DNA of 44,975 bases from Chitinophagaceae bacterium (GCA_016786885.1 JAEUVO010000032.1:1-44975); one strand, 5' to 3'. Positions 9,660-18,830 are shown, numbered from the stretch's first letter. Made by a program: numbers and translations. The notes: generated by a model not told the origin, from the letters alone.

Positions 9660-10328
9660 ATGCAAAATCCCGTTCCTCATATTATTCGTAATCACACATT
9701 TTGGGTTTCACCCGAACGTTGTTTGCTATGGGAGGAAGAAAACACATTGATCGTTGCGGATCTTCATTTAGGCAAGTCTGGTCATTTTCGAAAAGCCGGT
9801 ATTGGCATTCCCCAAAGTATTTATAAAGCAGATTTACAAAGGCTGATGGCTCAGCTTTATCTCTATAAAGCAGAGCGGCTTATTATTGCCGGAGATTTTA
9901 CCCATAGCACGGCCAATAAAGAACTTGATCTGTTTCTAAAATGGAGGAAAGATTTTTCATCTCTCCATATTGACCTTGTAAAAGGGAATCATGATATTCT
10001 GGCTGACAAATGGTATGAAGAAGCAAACGTAAAAGTGCATAGCTGGAAAATGCAAGCCGGCCCCTTTATTTTTTTACATGATCTGAAAGCTGAAACTAAG
10101 CTTTCAACTGAAGAAAGAAAAATGTACCGTTTCACGGGCCATTTGCACCCTGCTATCAACCTAAAAGGAAAAGGCAGGCAATCACTTAAATTTCCTTGTT
10201 TTTATTTCACTGAAGAATACTGTGTATTACCTGCATTTAGCCGTTTTACAGGCGGGTTTCAAGTAACTCCTGCAAAGGATGAAAAGATATTTGCAATCAT
10301 AGAAGATGGTATTATGCAAATACCCTAG
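9660..10328 (+). CDS. pdeM: Ligase-associated DNA damage response endonuclease PdeM
   Basis: This 222-residue calcineurin-like metallophosphoesterase has all metal-binding motifs in order: VADLHLGK (Asp and His), AGDFTHS (Asp), KGNHDIL (Asn-His) and FTGHLHPA (two His). It matches the PdeM family found beside the Lhr-like helicase in bacterial DNA repair clusters, where it is thought to process DNA ends. The reading frame ends in a CTAG tetranucleotide that also contains the stop codon of the converging DUF5916 gene, so the two genes overlap by 4 bases. Confidence 0.92.
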   Translation: MQNPVPHIIRNHTFWVSPERCLLWEEENTLIVADLHLGKSGHFRKAGIGIPQSIYKADLQRLMAQLYLYKAERLIIAGDFTHSTANKELDLFLKWRKDFSSLHIDLVKGNHDILADKWYEEANVKVHSWKMQAGPFIFLHDLKAETKLSTEERKMYRFTGHLHPAINLKGKGRQSLKFPCFYFTEEYCVLPAFSRFTGGFQVTPAKDEKIFAIIEDGIMQIP

Positions 10329-12778
10329 CGTTTTTTCCGAAGCTGGTTATAGTCAAGAAAGTAAATGAACCTGATCGTAAATTCATTACCGTGACGCAGA
10401 TCAAATGTTTCACCAAGATTCTTCAGATATGTATTCCTTCCTGTGTTAATACTAACTGCTTCATCCTGACCTAGCCAGTTTTTGTACCCAAGTATCAGAC
10501 GGCTGCCAAGTCGAAAATCCCAGGTGAGGAAAGCATCCAGGTTAAAAACATTGAAATTCTCATTTCTCCCATTGATGAATGCCCGTGAAAGCAGGTATCC
10601 ATTTGCATCAACATTATGAAAGCTTATATAATTCACCCTGTTCCAGTAATGCCTTGCCCTTAATGTCAGATTAAGGCGGTAAGCAAAATTGTATATCCCT
10701 GACAATACTGAAGTAAAGTCACGGTTATCACGGAAGCCAACGATAGGTTCCCCATTTGTTTCACGCATAAAAGCATAGCCAAGTTGGTTTTCTTCAAAAT
10801 GAGAGTCAGTTTGCAAATCCAGCGAGAACTTATTGCTGAAACGGTACCGCATGCCCAGGCTTACACCGCTGTAAACATTATCATACTTAGGTGCTGTAGC
10901 ATAAATACCTCCAAAACGCACAAATATTTTCTTACGGCTATCTGTACTTCCTTCAGCCTGAAATATATAATTGGATGGATAACTTAGCGGCCTCCCGTCT
11001 GTTCTCAATTCAAAATAATTCTTTTCCCAACCAGGAATAATATTAGTAGTAAGCGTAACATCCCAGAAATTCCGAAATATCCAAAATGCCGAGCCTGTTA
11101 CATCAAACTTACTGTATGCGTAAGGTTCATACAAATAAACCAATCGTGGCGAAAGGCTGTAACTATAGGTAATAAAATTTTTTGTAGGTACAAATTTTCT
11201 GTAAGAGATAGTTCCACGATATGAAATCTCATTTGCCGCAGCCAAAATTCCTAAATCATTAGGATCATAATTCTTAGACTCAACATTACCCTGCAGAGAA
11301 TATTGCCAATTACCACTGACCTTTCCATACCGTAAAGTTGTATTATAACCATCGTACGGATCCGTTCCCCAAATTTTGCTATAGCGTACCGTACCCTGTA
11401 ATGCATGAATATTTCCCTTGTCGTATAAAGCGATATCTAGTGCTGATACATTTGCATCTCTGGCTCTCCCATTGCGAATTACATTTGTGTTTGTAAAAGT
11501 GACGTATGAACGACCCCTTAAAGCCTGGTCAAGAACCAGAATATTATAATTTGCAAGTGGCTCTGTCTCAATTTTTGTCTCTTCATTTGTTAACCTGTTA
11601 CGAATAATTGCATGCATAGGTGCAGTAACGGCATTAAATATCCCAATACCAAATTTCTTTCTGTTACGGCCTGAAAATTTAATAGCGTTATATAATTGTG
11701 TACTTGATGGATTTTTTATGATTTCAATATTCGGATCTGCATCTGCTGAATCCAGGATTCCAAAATAACCTCCGGGCATTGCTCCCACTCTTCTTGAATA
11801 AAAGAGTTTAGCTTTATTGAATATCTCAGTTCCTTCAGTAAAAAATTGCCTGTTTTCCTGAAATTGGACTTCATAAGGAGTCAGGTTGTTAACCACATTG
11901 TCGGAAATCACCTGGCCAAAATCCGGAATCAATGTTGCATCCAGTGTAAAGCTTTCATTAATTCCATATTTTACATCCATCCCACCATTCCTTAGCCATT
12001 CATTTAAATAAGTATTGCCCACTGGTGATGTCCTGTAACCTGTAGTTACATACGGAGAAAAACTAAGCCGGAGTGGAGGCTCAATCTTTTGCAAATTGGT
12101 AAATCCACCAAATTGATTAACGAAACCGTTAACCTGCGGGTTTACTGGGTTCCAAAAACTGGTCTCATTGTTTCGTCTCATAAAACGAAGCAGCTGAAGA
12201 CCCCAATCCTGCACATCTTTTTTGGCAAACCTCAAGGAGATATACGGTATCCGTATTTCCACTATCCATCCATCTGCTTGCGTACTAACTTTACTTTCCC
12301 AAACTGCATCCCAGGTCTTGTCACCATAACTTCCGAAATCACCTGTATATGTCGGCGTAAGTCTTGCGTCTGTTTGTACATTGGCTGAAGTAACCAAAAA
12401 CTGGAAACCATTTTGCTTATCATTATACGTATCGAAGAAAACAGAAAAATAATCGACATCTGTTTGTTGTTCTCCATCCCGGGCTGTGAATTGTTTTCTT
12501 ATCAAAGAAGGATCGTCATACAAGTAAGCCCCAACGTAAACAGCTGAATTATCGTATAAAATCTTTACAGTGGTTCTTTGAGAGCAAGGGCCCCCAAAAA
12601 GCGGGTAATTTTGTACAAAATCTTCTAATACTGGCGCATTGTTCCATGCCTCATCATCCAGCAGCCCATCAATTTTTGGGGGTTGATTTGTTTTTACCGC
12701 CTGCGATGTTTTAACCTGTGCAACTGATTGAAAACAAAGGAGTAAAAGAAATATGCAGATATGACTGTTGAGCCTCAT
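10325..12778 (-). CDS. DUF5916 outer-membrane protein with CBM9-like domain
   Basis: This 817-residue protein has a signal peptide (LLLLCFQSVAQ). A carbohydrate-binding family 9-like domain starts near residue 30 (KIDGLLDDEAWNNAP) and extends to about residue 230. The remaining 580 residues are rich in alternating aromatic beta strands and form the DUF5916 region, which is predicted to be an outer-membrane beta barrel. Family members are common in Bacteroidota and their role is not known; sugar binding at the cell surface is only inferred. The gene ends inside the last codons of pdeM and has its own promoter-like box upstream. Confidence 0.88.
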   Translation of the reverse strand: MRLNSHICIFLLLLCFQSVAQVKTSQAVKTNQPPKIDGLLDDEAWNNAPVLEDFVQNYPLFGGPCSQRTTVKILYDNSAVYVGAYLYDDPSLIRKQFTARDGEQQTDVDYFSVFFDTYNDKQNGFQFLVTSANVQTDARLTPTYTGDFGSYGDKTWDAVWESKVSTQADGWIVEIRIPYISLRFAKKDVQDWGLQLLRFMRRNNETSFWNPVNPQVNGFVNQFGGFTNLQKIEPPLRLSFSPYVTTGYRTSPVGNTYLNEWLRNGGMDVKYGINESFTLDATLIPDFGQVISDNVVNNLTPYEVQFQENRQFFTEGTEIFNKAKLFYSRRVGAMPGGYFGILDSADADPNIEIIKNPSSTQLYNAIKFSGRNRKKFGIGIFNAVTAPMHAIIRNRLTNEETKIETEPLANYNILVLDQALRGRSYVTFTNTNVIRNGRARDANVSALDIALYDKGNIHALQGTVRYSKIWGTDPYDGYNTTLRYGKVSGNWQYSLQGNVESKNYDPNDLGILAAANEISYRGTISYRKFVPTKNFITYSYSLSPRLVYLYEPYAYSKFDVTGSAFWIFRNFWDVTLTTNIIPGWEKNYFELRTDGRPLSYPSNYIFQAEGSTDSRKKIFVRFGGIYATAPKYDNVYSGVSLGMRYRFSNKFSLDLQTDSHFEENQLGYAFMRETNGEPIVGFRDNRDFTSVLSGIYNFAYRLNLTLRARHYWNRVNYISFHNVDANGYLLSRAFINGRNENFNVFNLDAFLTWDFRLGSRLILGYKNWLGQDEAVSINTGRNTYLKNLGETFDLRHGNEFTIRFIYFLDYNQLRKKR

Positions 12779-12794
12779 TAATGGTTGCCGCCTA

Positions 12795-12802
12795 CAAATA
12801 TA
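12795..12802 (-). promoter_or_regulatory. Probable -7 box for the DUF5916 gene
   Basis: On the minus strand this reads TATATTTG, an exact match to TAnnTTTG, 16 bases before the DUF5916 ATG. A TTTG at the expected -33 distance is not clear. Confidence 0.5.
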
Positions 12803-12875
12803 ACAGACAAAAATGAAGGATAAAAGGCTGCCGCAAAAAAACGCATAAAAGCAATTTTTCGACCCTTAACTGGCT

Positions 12876-13625
12876 CTAATTCATACGCTTTTTTAAAGAA
12901 CTTACCTGCTGTTGCAGGTCTGAAACCACATTTGCCAGCTGATTCATATCCCACCTGTTTTGAGTATTTGTTCTTGAAATAACGACTTGTGCCTGCCACA
13001 TCTCAAGTACTTCCTCTGCATTCACCGTATAGGGATGAAAAGTGGGATTATCGCTAACAAGTGTCAATTTATTTTTTTGACGCCCATTCTTCTGTATCCT
13101 CTTGTACACTATCCCCTCATTCCGTGAAATAACTATACAAGCGGCATTATTCTTAAGCTCATCATAGTTTTCAACCTTTTCGCCGACAATAACTGATCCG
13201 CTTGGAGTAGGTAGCATAGAATCTCCAATTATCTCAAAAGCCCTGTAATTACCGCCAGCCAGCATAGGCAATGTGAACGTATTTAATTCATCTATGAACT
13301 CAGGGTCAGCATATCCGGCAAGGTAACCGGCAGCTGCTTTTACAGGAACAAAGGGGATATCTGGTCTGCCACTTACTAATTTCATAGCCCGTCTGCGGGC
13401 CAGGTAATTACTTTTGTTATCACTAAGATCTTTACGTAATATTTCATCAAGTGTAAGCTTAAACATATCACATACTACTTCCAATACATCGATTCTTGGC
13501 TCTGCCCTTTCCTCTTCATATGCCCCAAGTAATGACCTTTTGATACGTAACTTATTGGCGAATTCCTCCTGCGTCCAGCCTCTGAGCTTGCGGAGGTATT
13601 TTAGATTCTGGTTAGCAATAGCCAT
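12876..13625 (-). CDS. XRE/S24 (CI/LexA-like) transcriptional repressor
   Basis: The protein has 249 residues from the ATG at 13625; a longer frame needs a TTG at 13649. Residues 5-62 are a Cro/CI-type helix-turn-helix (LRKLRGWTQEEFANKLRI). Residues 125-212 are an S24 peptidase-like domain with the nucleophile serine in GDSMLPTP (Ser136) and the general-base lysine in VYKRI (Lys175). Two Ala-Gly pairs (99-100 and 103-104) lie 32-37 residues before the serine, about where LexA and CI cut themselves. The last 20 residues look like a coiled coil. It is divergent from surE and preceded by two identical-type palindromes, suggesting autoregulation. Its target genes are unknown. Confidence 0.85.
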   Translation of the reverse strand: MAIANQNLKYLRKLRGWTQEEFANKLRIKRSLLGAYEEERAEPRIDVLEVVCDMFKLTLDEILRKDLSDNKSNYLARRRAMKLVSGRPDIPFVPVKAAAGYLAGYADPEFIDELNTFTLPMLAGGNYRAFEIIGDSMLPTPSGSVIVGEKVENYDELKNNAACIVISRNEGIVYKRIQKNGRQKNKLTLVSDNPTFHPYTVNAEEVLEMWQAQVVISRTNTQNRWDMNQLANVVSDLQQQVSSLKKRMN

Positions 13626-13630
13626 AACAT

Positions 13631-13666
13631 CTAATTTATTTAGTTGCAAAATACTAATTATTTTAG
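13631..13666. promoter_or_regulatory. Paired CTAA-N5-TTAG operator-like palindromes
   Basis: Two 13-bp palindromes of the form CTAA-N5-TTAG lie at 13631-13643 and 13654-13666, with centres 23 bp apart, close to two helical turns. The first is 6 bases from the repressor ATG and the second overlaps a TATTTTG promoter-like element on the minus strand. They are good candidates for the binding sites of the adjacent XRE/S24 regulator and could also affect surE on the other side. Confidence 0.55.
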
Positions 13667-13731
13667 ATTTTCAAAATTCTTTATTATCTGTCTTTTGGTT
13701 AACCCGGGAAAAACAAAGATTTTTGCTTTGT

Positions 13732-14553
13732 ATGAAAAAGAAAGCCAACCCTACTCCTAAGAAAAGTTCACCTGCCAAACCTTCAGTCAGGGAAAAACCT
13801 GTCATTCTTATTACTAATGACGATGGGATAACCGCTCCCGGTATTCGAAACCTTGTTGAATCTGTAAAGGATATTGGAAAGATCGTAGTCGTCGCTCCGG
13901 ATAAGCCACAATCTGGTATGGGACATGCCATCACTATTGGTCAGCCTCTACGTCTTCACAAAGTGCATGTATTTGAAGGAATAGAATCCTATGCCTGTAC
14001 AGGCACACCTGTCGATTGTGTAAAATTAGCTGTAGATAAAGTGCTTCATCGAAAACCGGATCTTTGTCTTAGCGGCATCAACCATGGTGCTAATCACAGT
14101 ATCAATGTGATCTATTCAGGCACTATGTCAGCCGCTGTTGAGGCTGCCATTGAGAGTATTCCGTCTGCTGGTTTTTCTTTACTTGATTATAGCATCGAAG
14201 CAGACTTTACTGGTGCCAGAAAATATGCAAGACTGGTTGTTGAAAAAATGCTGACTACCAAACTCGACAAACATACAGTTTTGAATGTAAATGTTCCTTC
14301 TAAACCAGTTGATTTGCTGAGAGGATTAAAAATTTGCAGGCAGGCTTATGCAAAGTATGAGGAGGATTTCATAGAAAGAAATGACCCGCATGGCCGGCAT
14401 TACTATTGGCTTACCGGCGAATTTGTAAACTTTGATAAAGGAAAAGACACAGATGTATGGGCGTTAGCCAACAATTATGTAAGTGTGGTGCCGGTACAAT
14501 TTGATCTGACGAATTACGTTTTAAAAGCCAAACTGGAAAAAAACTGGCAATAA
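13732..14553 (+). CDS. surE: 5'/3'-nucleotidase SurE
   Basis: This survival-protein E phosphatase has 273 residues and hydrolyses nucleoside monophosphates. The start is the ATG at 13732: the frame is open upstream to 13414, but that part overlaps the repressor gene antisense. Residues 1-22 are a lysine-rich, low-complexity extension. The SurE core then begins with ILITNDDGITAPGI (metal-binding Asp-Asp). It continues with QSGMGHAIT (Ser ligand), SGINHGAN (Asn ligand) and YSGTMSAAVEA. The stop codon overlaps the start of the next gene (TAATG), so translation is probably coupled. Confidence 0.95.
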   Translation: MKKKANPTPKKSSPAKPSVREKPVILITNDDGITAPGIRNLVESVKDIGKIVVVAPDKPQSGMGHAITIGQPLRLHKVHVFEGIESYACTGTPVDCVKLAVDKVLHRKPDLCLSGINHGANHSINVIYSGTMSAAVEAAIESIPSAGFSLLDYSIEADFTGARKYARLVVEKMLTTKLDKHTVLNVNVPSKPVDLLRGLKICRQAYAKYEEDFIERNDPHGRHYYWLTGEFVNFDKGKDTDVWALANNYVSVVPVQFDLTNYVLKAKLEKNWQ

Positions 14554-14849
14554 TGATACTTACTAAAGATAACCTTAAGCTCGGATTGATACTTGGTTTG
14601 TTTGGACCAATAATTGGTCTTGTAGTAGTCTATTTTTTTAAATTTTCCTCGTTCCCGTTCATTGAATTTCTCGATAATTTCATTCATGAGAACAGATTGA
14701 TCACTTCTATTGGTTCCCTAAGCCTGCTGGCTAATGCCATTCTTTTTACTATTTATGTTAACACTCACCGGGATAATACTGCCAAGGGAATTTTCATTAT
14801 TACTCTGATCTATGGAATTGGTATTCTTGTATTGAAAATTTTTAATTAA
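14553..14849 (+). CDS. Small three-helix membrane protein
   Basis: This 98-residue protein is unrecognised at family level. It has three likely transmembrane segments (about residues 10-31, 48-67 and 78-95) joined by short loops that carry a few charged residues. The ATG shares a base with the surE stop codon, and lpxB follows 16 bases later, so it sits within a surE-lpxB operon. The conserved position next to a lipid A gene suggests an envelope role, but nothing in the sequence proves it. Confidence 0.8.
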   Translation: MILTKDNLKLGLILGLFGPIIGLVVVYFFKFSSFPFIEFLDNFIHENRLITSIGSLSLLANAILFTIYVNTHRDNTAKGIFIITLIYGIGILVLKIFN

Positions 14850-14865
14850 TCTACCGAAGCTGGCT

Positions 14866-15978
14866 ATGAAATATTACATCATTGCAGGCGAAGCATCCGG
14901 GGATTTACATGGCAGTAATCTTATTAGAGAATTAAAAAAACTGGACACTACATGCCTGATTCGCTGCTGGGGGGGTGATAAAATGCAAAATGAAGGTGCC
15001 GAGTTAGTAAAACACTACAGGCATCTTGCTTTTATGGGCTTTGCTGAAGTGATTATGAATCTCCGAACCATTTTTCGCAACCTGGCCTTCTGCAAACAAG
15101 ATATTCTCCAATACAAACCAGATGTGCTTATACTTATTGATTACCCCGGGTTTAACCTGAGAATTGCAAAGTGGGCCAGGAAAGAGGGGTTAAAAATAGT
15201 ATACTATATCTCACCCCAGGTATGGGCATGGAAAGAGGACAGGGTAAAGATGATGAAGCAATGCATCGATAAAATGCTTGTCATTTTACCCTTTGAAAAA
15301 GCTTATTTCAAGACTAAATGGAATTGGGAGGTAGAGTATGTTGGGCACCCCTTAGTGGAAGTAGTAGAACAGGGCAAAATAAAGAATGAAGGCGCAAGGC
15401 TATCAGAGAAAAAGATAGTAGCGCTGCTTCCGGGCAGTCGCAGGCAGGAGATACTTAAGAAACTTCCCATCATGCTAGAAGTAAGCAAATCGTTTCCCGA
15501 ATATCAGTTTATAGTTGCAAAAGCCCCGGGAGCCAGTGAGGAGTTTTATAATGATCTATTAAAGAGTTACGAAAATGTTTCCTTTGTTGCTAATAAAACT
15601 TATGATCTCTTAAAACAATCTCAAGCTGCCCTGGTTACATCCGGAACAGCTACTCTTGAGACTGCATTGTTCGAAGTCCCCCAAGTAGTTTGCTATAAAG
15701 GATCCTGGCTTTCATACCAGATAGGAAAGAGGTTGGTAAAAGTGAAATACATTTCTTTAGTGAATCTGATAATGGATCGTTTAGTTGTAAAAGAGTTGAT
15801 ACAAGACAATCTTACTGTTGAAAATCTTAAAGCAGAACTAAATGATTTACTATTCAATGAGAAACGCATTGAACAGACAAAAAAAGATTACCAGATACTT
15901 AAAAATAAGCTGCACAAAGAAGAAAATGCCTCCGGAGAAGCCGCTATATCCATTGTTCAATTTTTATCAGGCAAGTAA
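14866..15978 (+). CDS. lpxB: Lipid-A-disaccharide synthase
   Basis: This 370-residue GT19 glycosyltransferase joins UDP-2,3-diacylglucosamine and lipid X to form the lipid A disaccharide at the inner membrane. The N-terminus YYIIAGEASGDLHG, the central VYYISPQVWAWKEDR and LPGSRRQEI stretches, and the C-terminal TSGTATLETALF segment are all typical. Length is normal. It is the last gene of the surE operon and its final 12 bases overlap the end of the convergent DUF6728 gene. The organism therefore makes a lipid A-based outer membrane. Confidence 0.97.
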   Translation: MKYYIIAGEASGDLHGSNLIRELKKLDTTCLIRCWGGDKMQNEGAELVKHYRHLAFMGFAEVIMNLRTIFRNLAFCKQDILQYKPDVLILIDYPGFNLRIAKWARKEGLKIVYYISPQVWAWKEDRVKMMKQCIDKMLVILPFEKAYFKTKWNWEVEYVGHPLVEVVEQGKIKNEGARLSEKKIVALLPGSRRQEILKKLPIMLEVSKSFPEYQFIVAKAPGASEEFYNDLLKSYENVSFVANKTYDLLKQSQAALVTSGTATLETALFEVPQVVCYKGSWLSYQIGKRLVKVKYISLVNLIMDRLVVKELIQDNLTVENLKAELNDLLFNEKRIEQTKKDYQILKNKLHKEENASGEAAISIVQFLSGK

Positions 15979-16128
15979 TTTTATGGCCAGAATAACGAGG
16001 CAAAGAATAAATATCAAAAGACTGATACGGTTAATACCATGCATATAGCCAATCCATTTGTCTTTTGGCCTGTTCGGGTCTTTCTTCTTCAGGTAAAGAT
16101 ATTCGGCAATTTGTTTTAAAACTCCCAT
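15967..16128 (-). CDS. DUF6728 microprotein
   Basis: This frame encodes 53 residues: MGVLKQIAEYLYLKKKDP at the start, then RPKDKWIGYMHGINRI, and a hydrophobic C-terminal helix (ISLLIFILCLVILAIKLL). It is a single-pass membrane microprotein with a basic N-terminal half. It matches my memory of the Bacteroidota-specific DUF6728 family, whose function is unknown. The gene runs against lpxB and the two 3' ends overlap by 12 bases. A start at 16128 gives the characteristic MG-beginning. It follows the polysaccharide locus on the same strand but is separated from its last gene by 72 bases. Confidence 0.8.
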   Translation of the reverse strand: MGVLKQIAEYLYLKKKDPNRPKDKWIGYMHGINRISLLIFILCLVILAIKLLA

Positions 16129-16200
16129 AACCGTTTATTGAACAAGCAAAAGTAAGAACTATTTTCACTTTGCATCAGGCTCCATGATTAGCTGATAACC

Positions 16201-17583
16201 TTAGTAGGCATTTTTGTCCCCTTTAATTGTTACATAAATGGTTAAGAAAATGATCCGGAGATCAAGCCACAGGCTCCAGTTCTCCAGGTACCAGATATCA
16301 TGTTCGATTCTTTTACGCAACTGATCCTTCTGTTTTATCTCTCCGCGGAAGCCATGCACCTGGGCCCAACCTGTAACGCCTGGTTTAACAAAGTGGCGTA
16401 TCATATATTCATTAAGTATCCTTGAAAAATCTTCTGTGTGCCTTAGCATATGCGGACGAGGTCCCACTACTGACATACTTCCAACAAAGACATTAAAAAA
16501 CTGTGGTAATTCATCAAGGTTTGTTTTCCGCAGGAATTTGCCAAGCCGTGTGATCCTTGTGTCATTATGCGTCACTTGTTTTGTGTCGGCCTCTTTATTA
16601 ACCTTTAATGTCCTGAATTTATAACAGGGAAATGCTTTATTATCTCTGCCAGATCTTAATTGTACAAAAAATACCGGCCCTTTTGAACTTAACTTAATCA
16701 ATATTGCCATCAGCGGAACCAGCCAGGATAAAATCAGTGTAATTACAAAAAAACTGAACACAATATCAAATAATCTCTTTTTTATCCTTGCAGTAATATC
16801 ATCTAATGGTTCAGATCGCAAGGACAGGATAGGAATATCATCAACAAAATCTATGTGAATATTCCTGTTAACAAACAGATGAAAATCAGGTACGAATTTG
16901 AATCGTATCATATTTGTTTCAGCCGCCTGGGCGAGGTCGTATACATAAGCATTTGATTCCGGAGAAATAGTTGAATAAATTTCATCGATATCGTTGTCAA
17001 TAGCGTAAGAAATGCAATCCTTCCTGTTACCAAGAATCGGGAATATTGATAGCTCATGAACTTCATGAGGATCTTCAAAATAACCCTCCACAGACAGGTT
17101 CTGGTTATTTAACAGGAAATGGCTGACTAATCTCTTTGAAAGGTCATTGTACCCCAAAACAATTACTTTCTTATTGAATTTATTCCCTCTTTTCAGGAAA
17201 AAAGTTAGCAGCATAAACAAGAGCCGGGTAAATAAAATAATCAGCCCAAACCCCAGCAGGTTTACCAGAACAAATAACCGGGAGTAGTCATAGTTATACA
17301 AGAAAATAAAAACAAGAATACTTACTACAAAAAATAAGTAAGCCTTAATAGACTGTCTTCCAAAATACTCAAAGTTAAAATGATTACTCCGGGTATATAC
17401 TGCATTCACATAGGCAGAAAGCATCCATGCCATATTACTGACAATGAAGAAGACTGTATAAGCATTCCCCGTCCTGTCAATCCTCGCAATGACAAGCGTT
17501 AATACAAGGTGCACGGCATTGAGGGCAAACAAGTCCATGCCTGCAAAAAATAAGCGAAACATACTTTTGTTACGGTTAGGCAT
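16201..17583 (-). CDS. WcaJ-like undecaprenyl-phosphate sugar phosphotransferase
   Basis: The protein has 460 residues from the ATG at 17583 (MPNRNKSM); the 14-residue extension would need a TTG. Four or five transmembrane helices fill the first 140 residues, followed by a nucleotide-binding-like fold ([14 protein letters not shown]). The C-terminal bacterial sugar transferase domain runs from about residue 265 ([10 protein letters not shown]) through [23 protein letters not shown] and [11 protein letters not shown]. This is the polyisoprenyl-phosphate hexose-1-phosphate transferase fold. It starts repeat-unit assembly by putting the first sugar phosphate on undecaprenyl phosphate. It is the last gene of the polysaccharide locus. 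Confidence 0.93.
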   Translation of the reverse strand: MPNRNKSMFRLFFAGMDLFALNAVHLVLTLVIARIDRTGNAYTVFFIVSNMAWMLSAYVNAVYTRSNHFNFEYFGRQSIKAYLFFVVSILVFIFLYNYDYSRLFVLVNLLGFGLIILFTRLLFMLLTFFLKRGNKFNKKVIVLGYNDLSKRLVSHFLLNNQNLSVEGYFEDPHEVHELSIFPILGNRKDCISYAIDNDIDEIYSTISPESNAYVYDLAQAAETNMIRFKFVPDFHLFVNRNIHIDFVDDIPILSLRSEPLDDITARIKKRLFDIVFSFFVITLILSWLVPLMAILIKLSSKGPVFFVQLRSGRDNKAFPCYKFRTLKVNKEADTKQVTHNDTRITRLGKFLRKTNLDELPQFFNVFVGSMSVVGPRPHMLRHTEDFSRILNEYMIRHFVKPGVTGWAQVHGFRGEIKQKDQLRKRIEHDIWYLENWSLWLDLRIIFLTIYVTIKGDKNAY

Positions 17584-17709
17584 GCAAAGATTTTTTTTGA
17601 CTAAAATTCTGATTATATCTGTCAACCATATGGATATTGCAAATAGGTAATTACTTAATGGATATCAGTCACAAATAAAAGCCGGGATACTTTAGAAGTT
17701 ATCCGTGTA

Positions 17710-18828
17710 CTATACTTTTTTACCTGAAAATATTATCTCATGCTGTTCTGTTACATTGTCCCAGTTAAACTCTTTTAATGCCCTCTCCTTTGCTTTACAG
17801 GATAGAGCTTTCATTTCCTGATAATTAGATTCTGCAAATTCGATTTTCTCACAAAGGGATAAAGGATCTCCTTTTTTGAATGTTATAGCTGTATCCTGTA
17901 CTGCATATATATTTTCATCAATATCACTAACAATAAGAGGAACACCTAATCCCATTACTGTTAACACAACAGGAGATAGTCCTTCCACATCTGAAGGCTG
18001 TATATAGCAATAAGCATTATTCATTAGCCGTGTTACATCTTCTCCATAAACAAATCCGGGAAATATTACATTGGGGCTTGCCATTTCCTGGATTTGTTTT
18101 TCGTAAGGCGAAGGATTAGGTGAGCCTCCAACCAACACCAGTTTCTTTTTGGACTGGGATTTTTCAAAGGCTGGCAACAGGTAATGCAACCCTTTATCAG
18201 GAATAAACCTGCCTACAAACAAATAATATCCACCCTTCTCAAGTCCTAGTTTCTTAAAAATTGAATCATCTTCTGTTACCTTTTCCACTTCACTGCCAAA
18301 GGGGATAAAAGAAAATTTCTTATTGAACCTTTTTTCAAAATATTGCCTGGCTATTACATTGTCAAAAATGATATCATTTGGAAAATAGGCGCTGATATAG
18401 GAAGATATTTTTAAGTATATTTTACCATACCATGGCCATTTATCTCTTTTCCAGTCAATACCATCCTGGCTTATATAAACTTTCTTCCTAAACAACCGTA
18501 ATGGTAAAGCCCAAATACTATTTCCGCCATTCTGAATATGAACTACATCTGCGGTATTCCTGAATATAATATGACAAGTACATTTAAAAGAATGCAAGAG
18601 TGTATCAAACCCTTTTTTCTTTACTGTTTTGAAAGTCTTCACTTTTACTCCTTTATACTCATCAATATCAATATGTACATCAGGGTATCTTCTGTTATAA
18701 GCTATTACACTGTGCCCTTGGGCGGCCAGCCGGGGAAGTAACTCCATGGCAAATTTATCAGCCCCTGCAGCACCTTTTGCAGGCGGCAGTGTTCTGAACC
18801 CAAAAGCAGCTATTCTAAGTTTTTTCAT
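17710..18828 (-). CDS. GT4 glycosyltransferase, DUF1972/RgpA-like
   Basis: This 372-residue GT-B enzyme begins FRTLPPAKGAAGADKFA, with the loop and DTLLHSF/GIDWKRDKW segments of the rhamnosyltransferase-like (DUF1972 plus GT4) group. The C-terminal half holds LFVGRFIPDKG and the donor-site stretch EGLSPVVLTVMG. In most GT4 enzymes the last motif is E-x7-E; here a threonine stands where the second glutamate is expected. It is 2 bases downstream of the RmlD-like reductase gene, so the two are probably translated together. A rhamnose-type deoxysugar donor is a reasonable but unproven guess. Confidence 0.88.
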   Translation of the reverse strand: MKKLRIAAFGFRTLPPAKGAAGADKFAMELLPRLAAQGHSVIAYNRRYPDVHIDIDEYKGVKVKTFKTVKKKGFDTLLHSFKCTCHIIFRNTADVVHIQNGGNSIWALPLRLFRKKVYISQDGIDWKRDKWPWYGKIYLKISSYISAYFPNDIIFDNVIARQYFEKRFNKKFSFIPFGSEVEKVTEDDSIFKKLGLEKGGYYLFVGRFIPDKGLHYLLPAFEKSQSKKKLVLVGGSPNPSPYEKQIQEMASPNVIFPGFVYGEDVTRLMNNAYCYIQPSDVEGLSPVVLTVMGLGVPLIVSDIDENIYAVQDTAITFKKGDPLSLCEKIEFAESNYQEMKALSCKAKERALKEFNWDNVTEQHEIIFSGKKV

Positions 18829-18830
18829 TT

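Noticed and set aside
12262..12477. 71-codon frame inside the DUF5916 gene
   Set aside because: It is a shadow frame of a well-supported coding region on the same strand.
13414..13731. N-terminal extension of surE by 106 residues
   Set aside because: It is antisense to the repressor gene and its operator region; SurE homologues start near the ATG at 13732.
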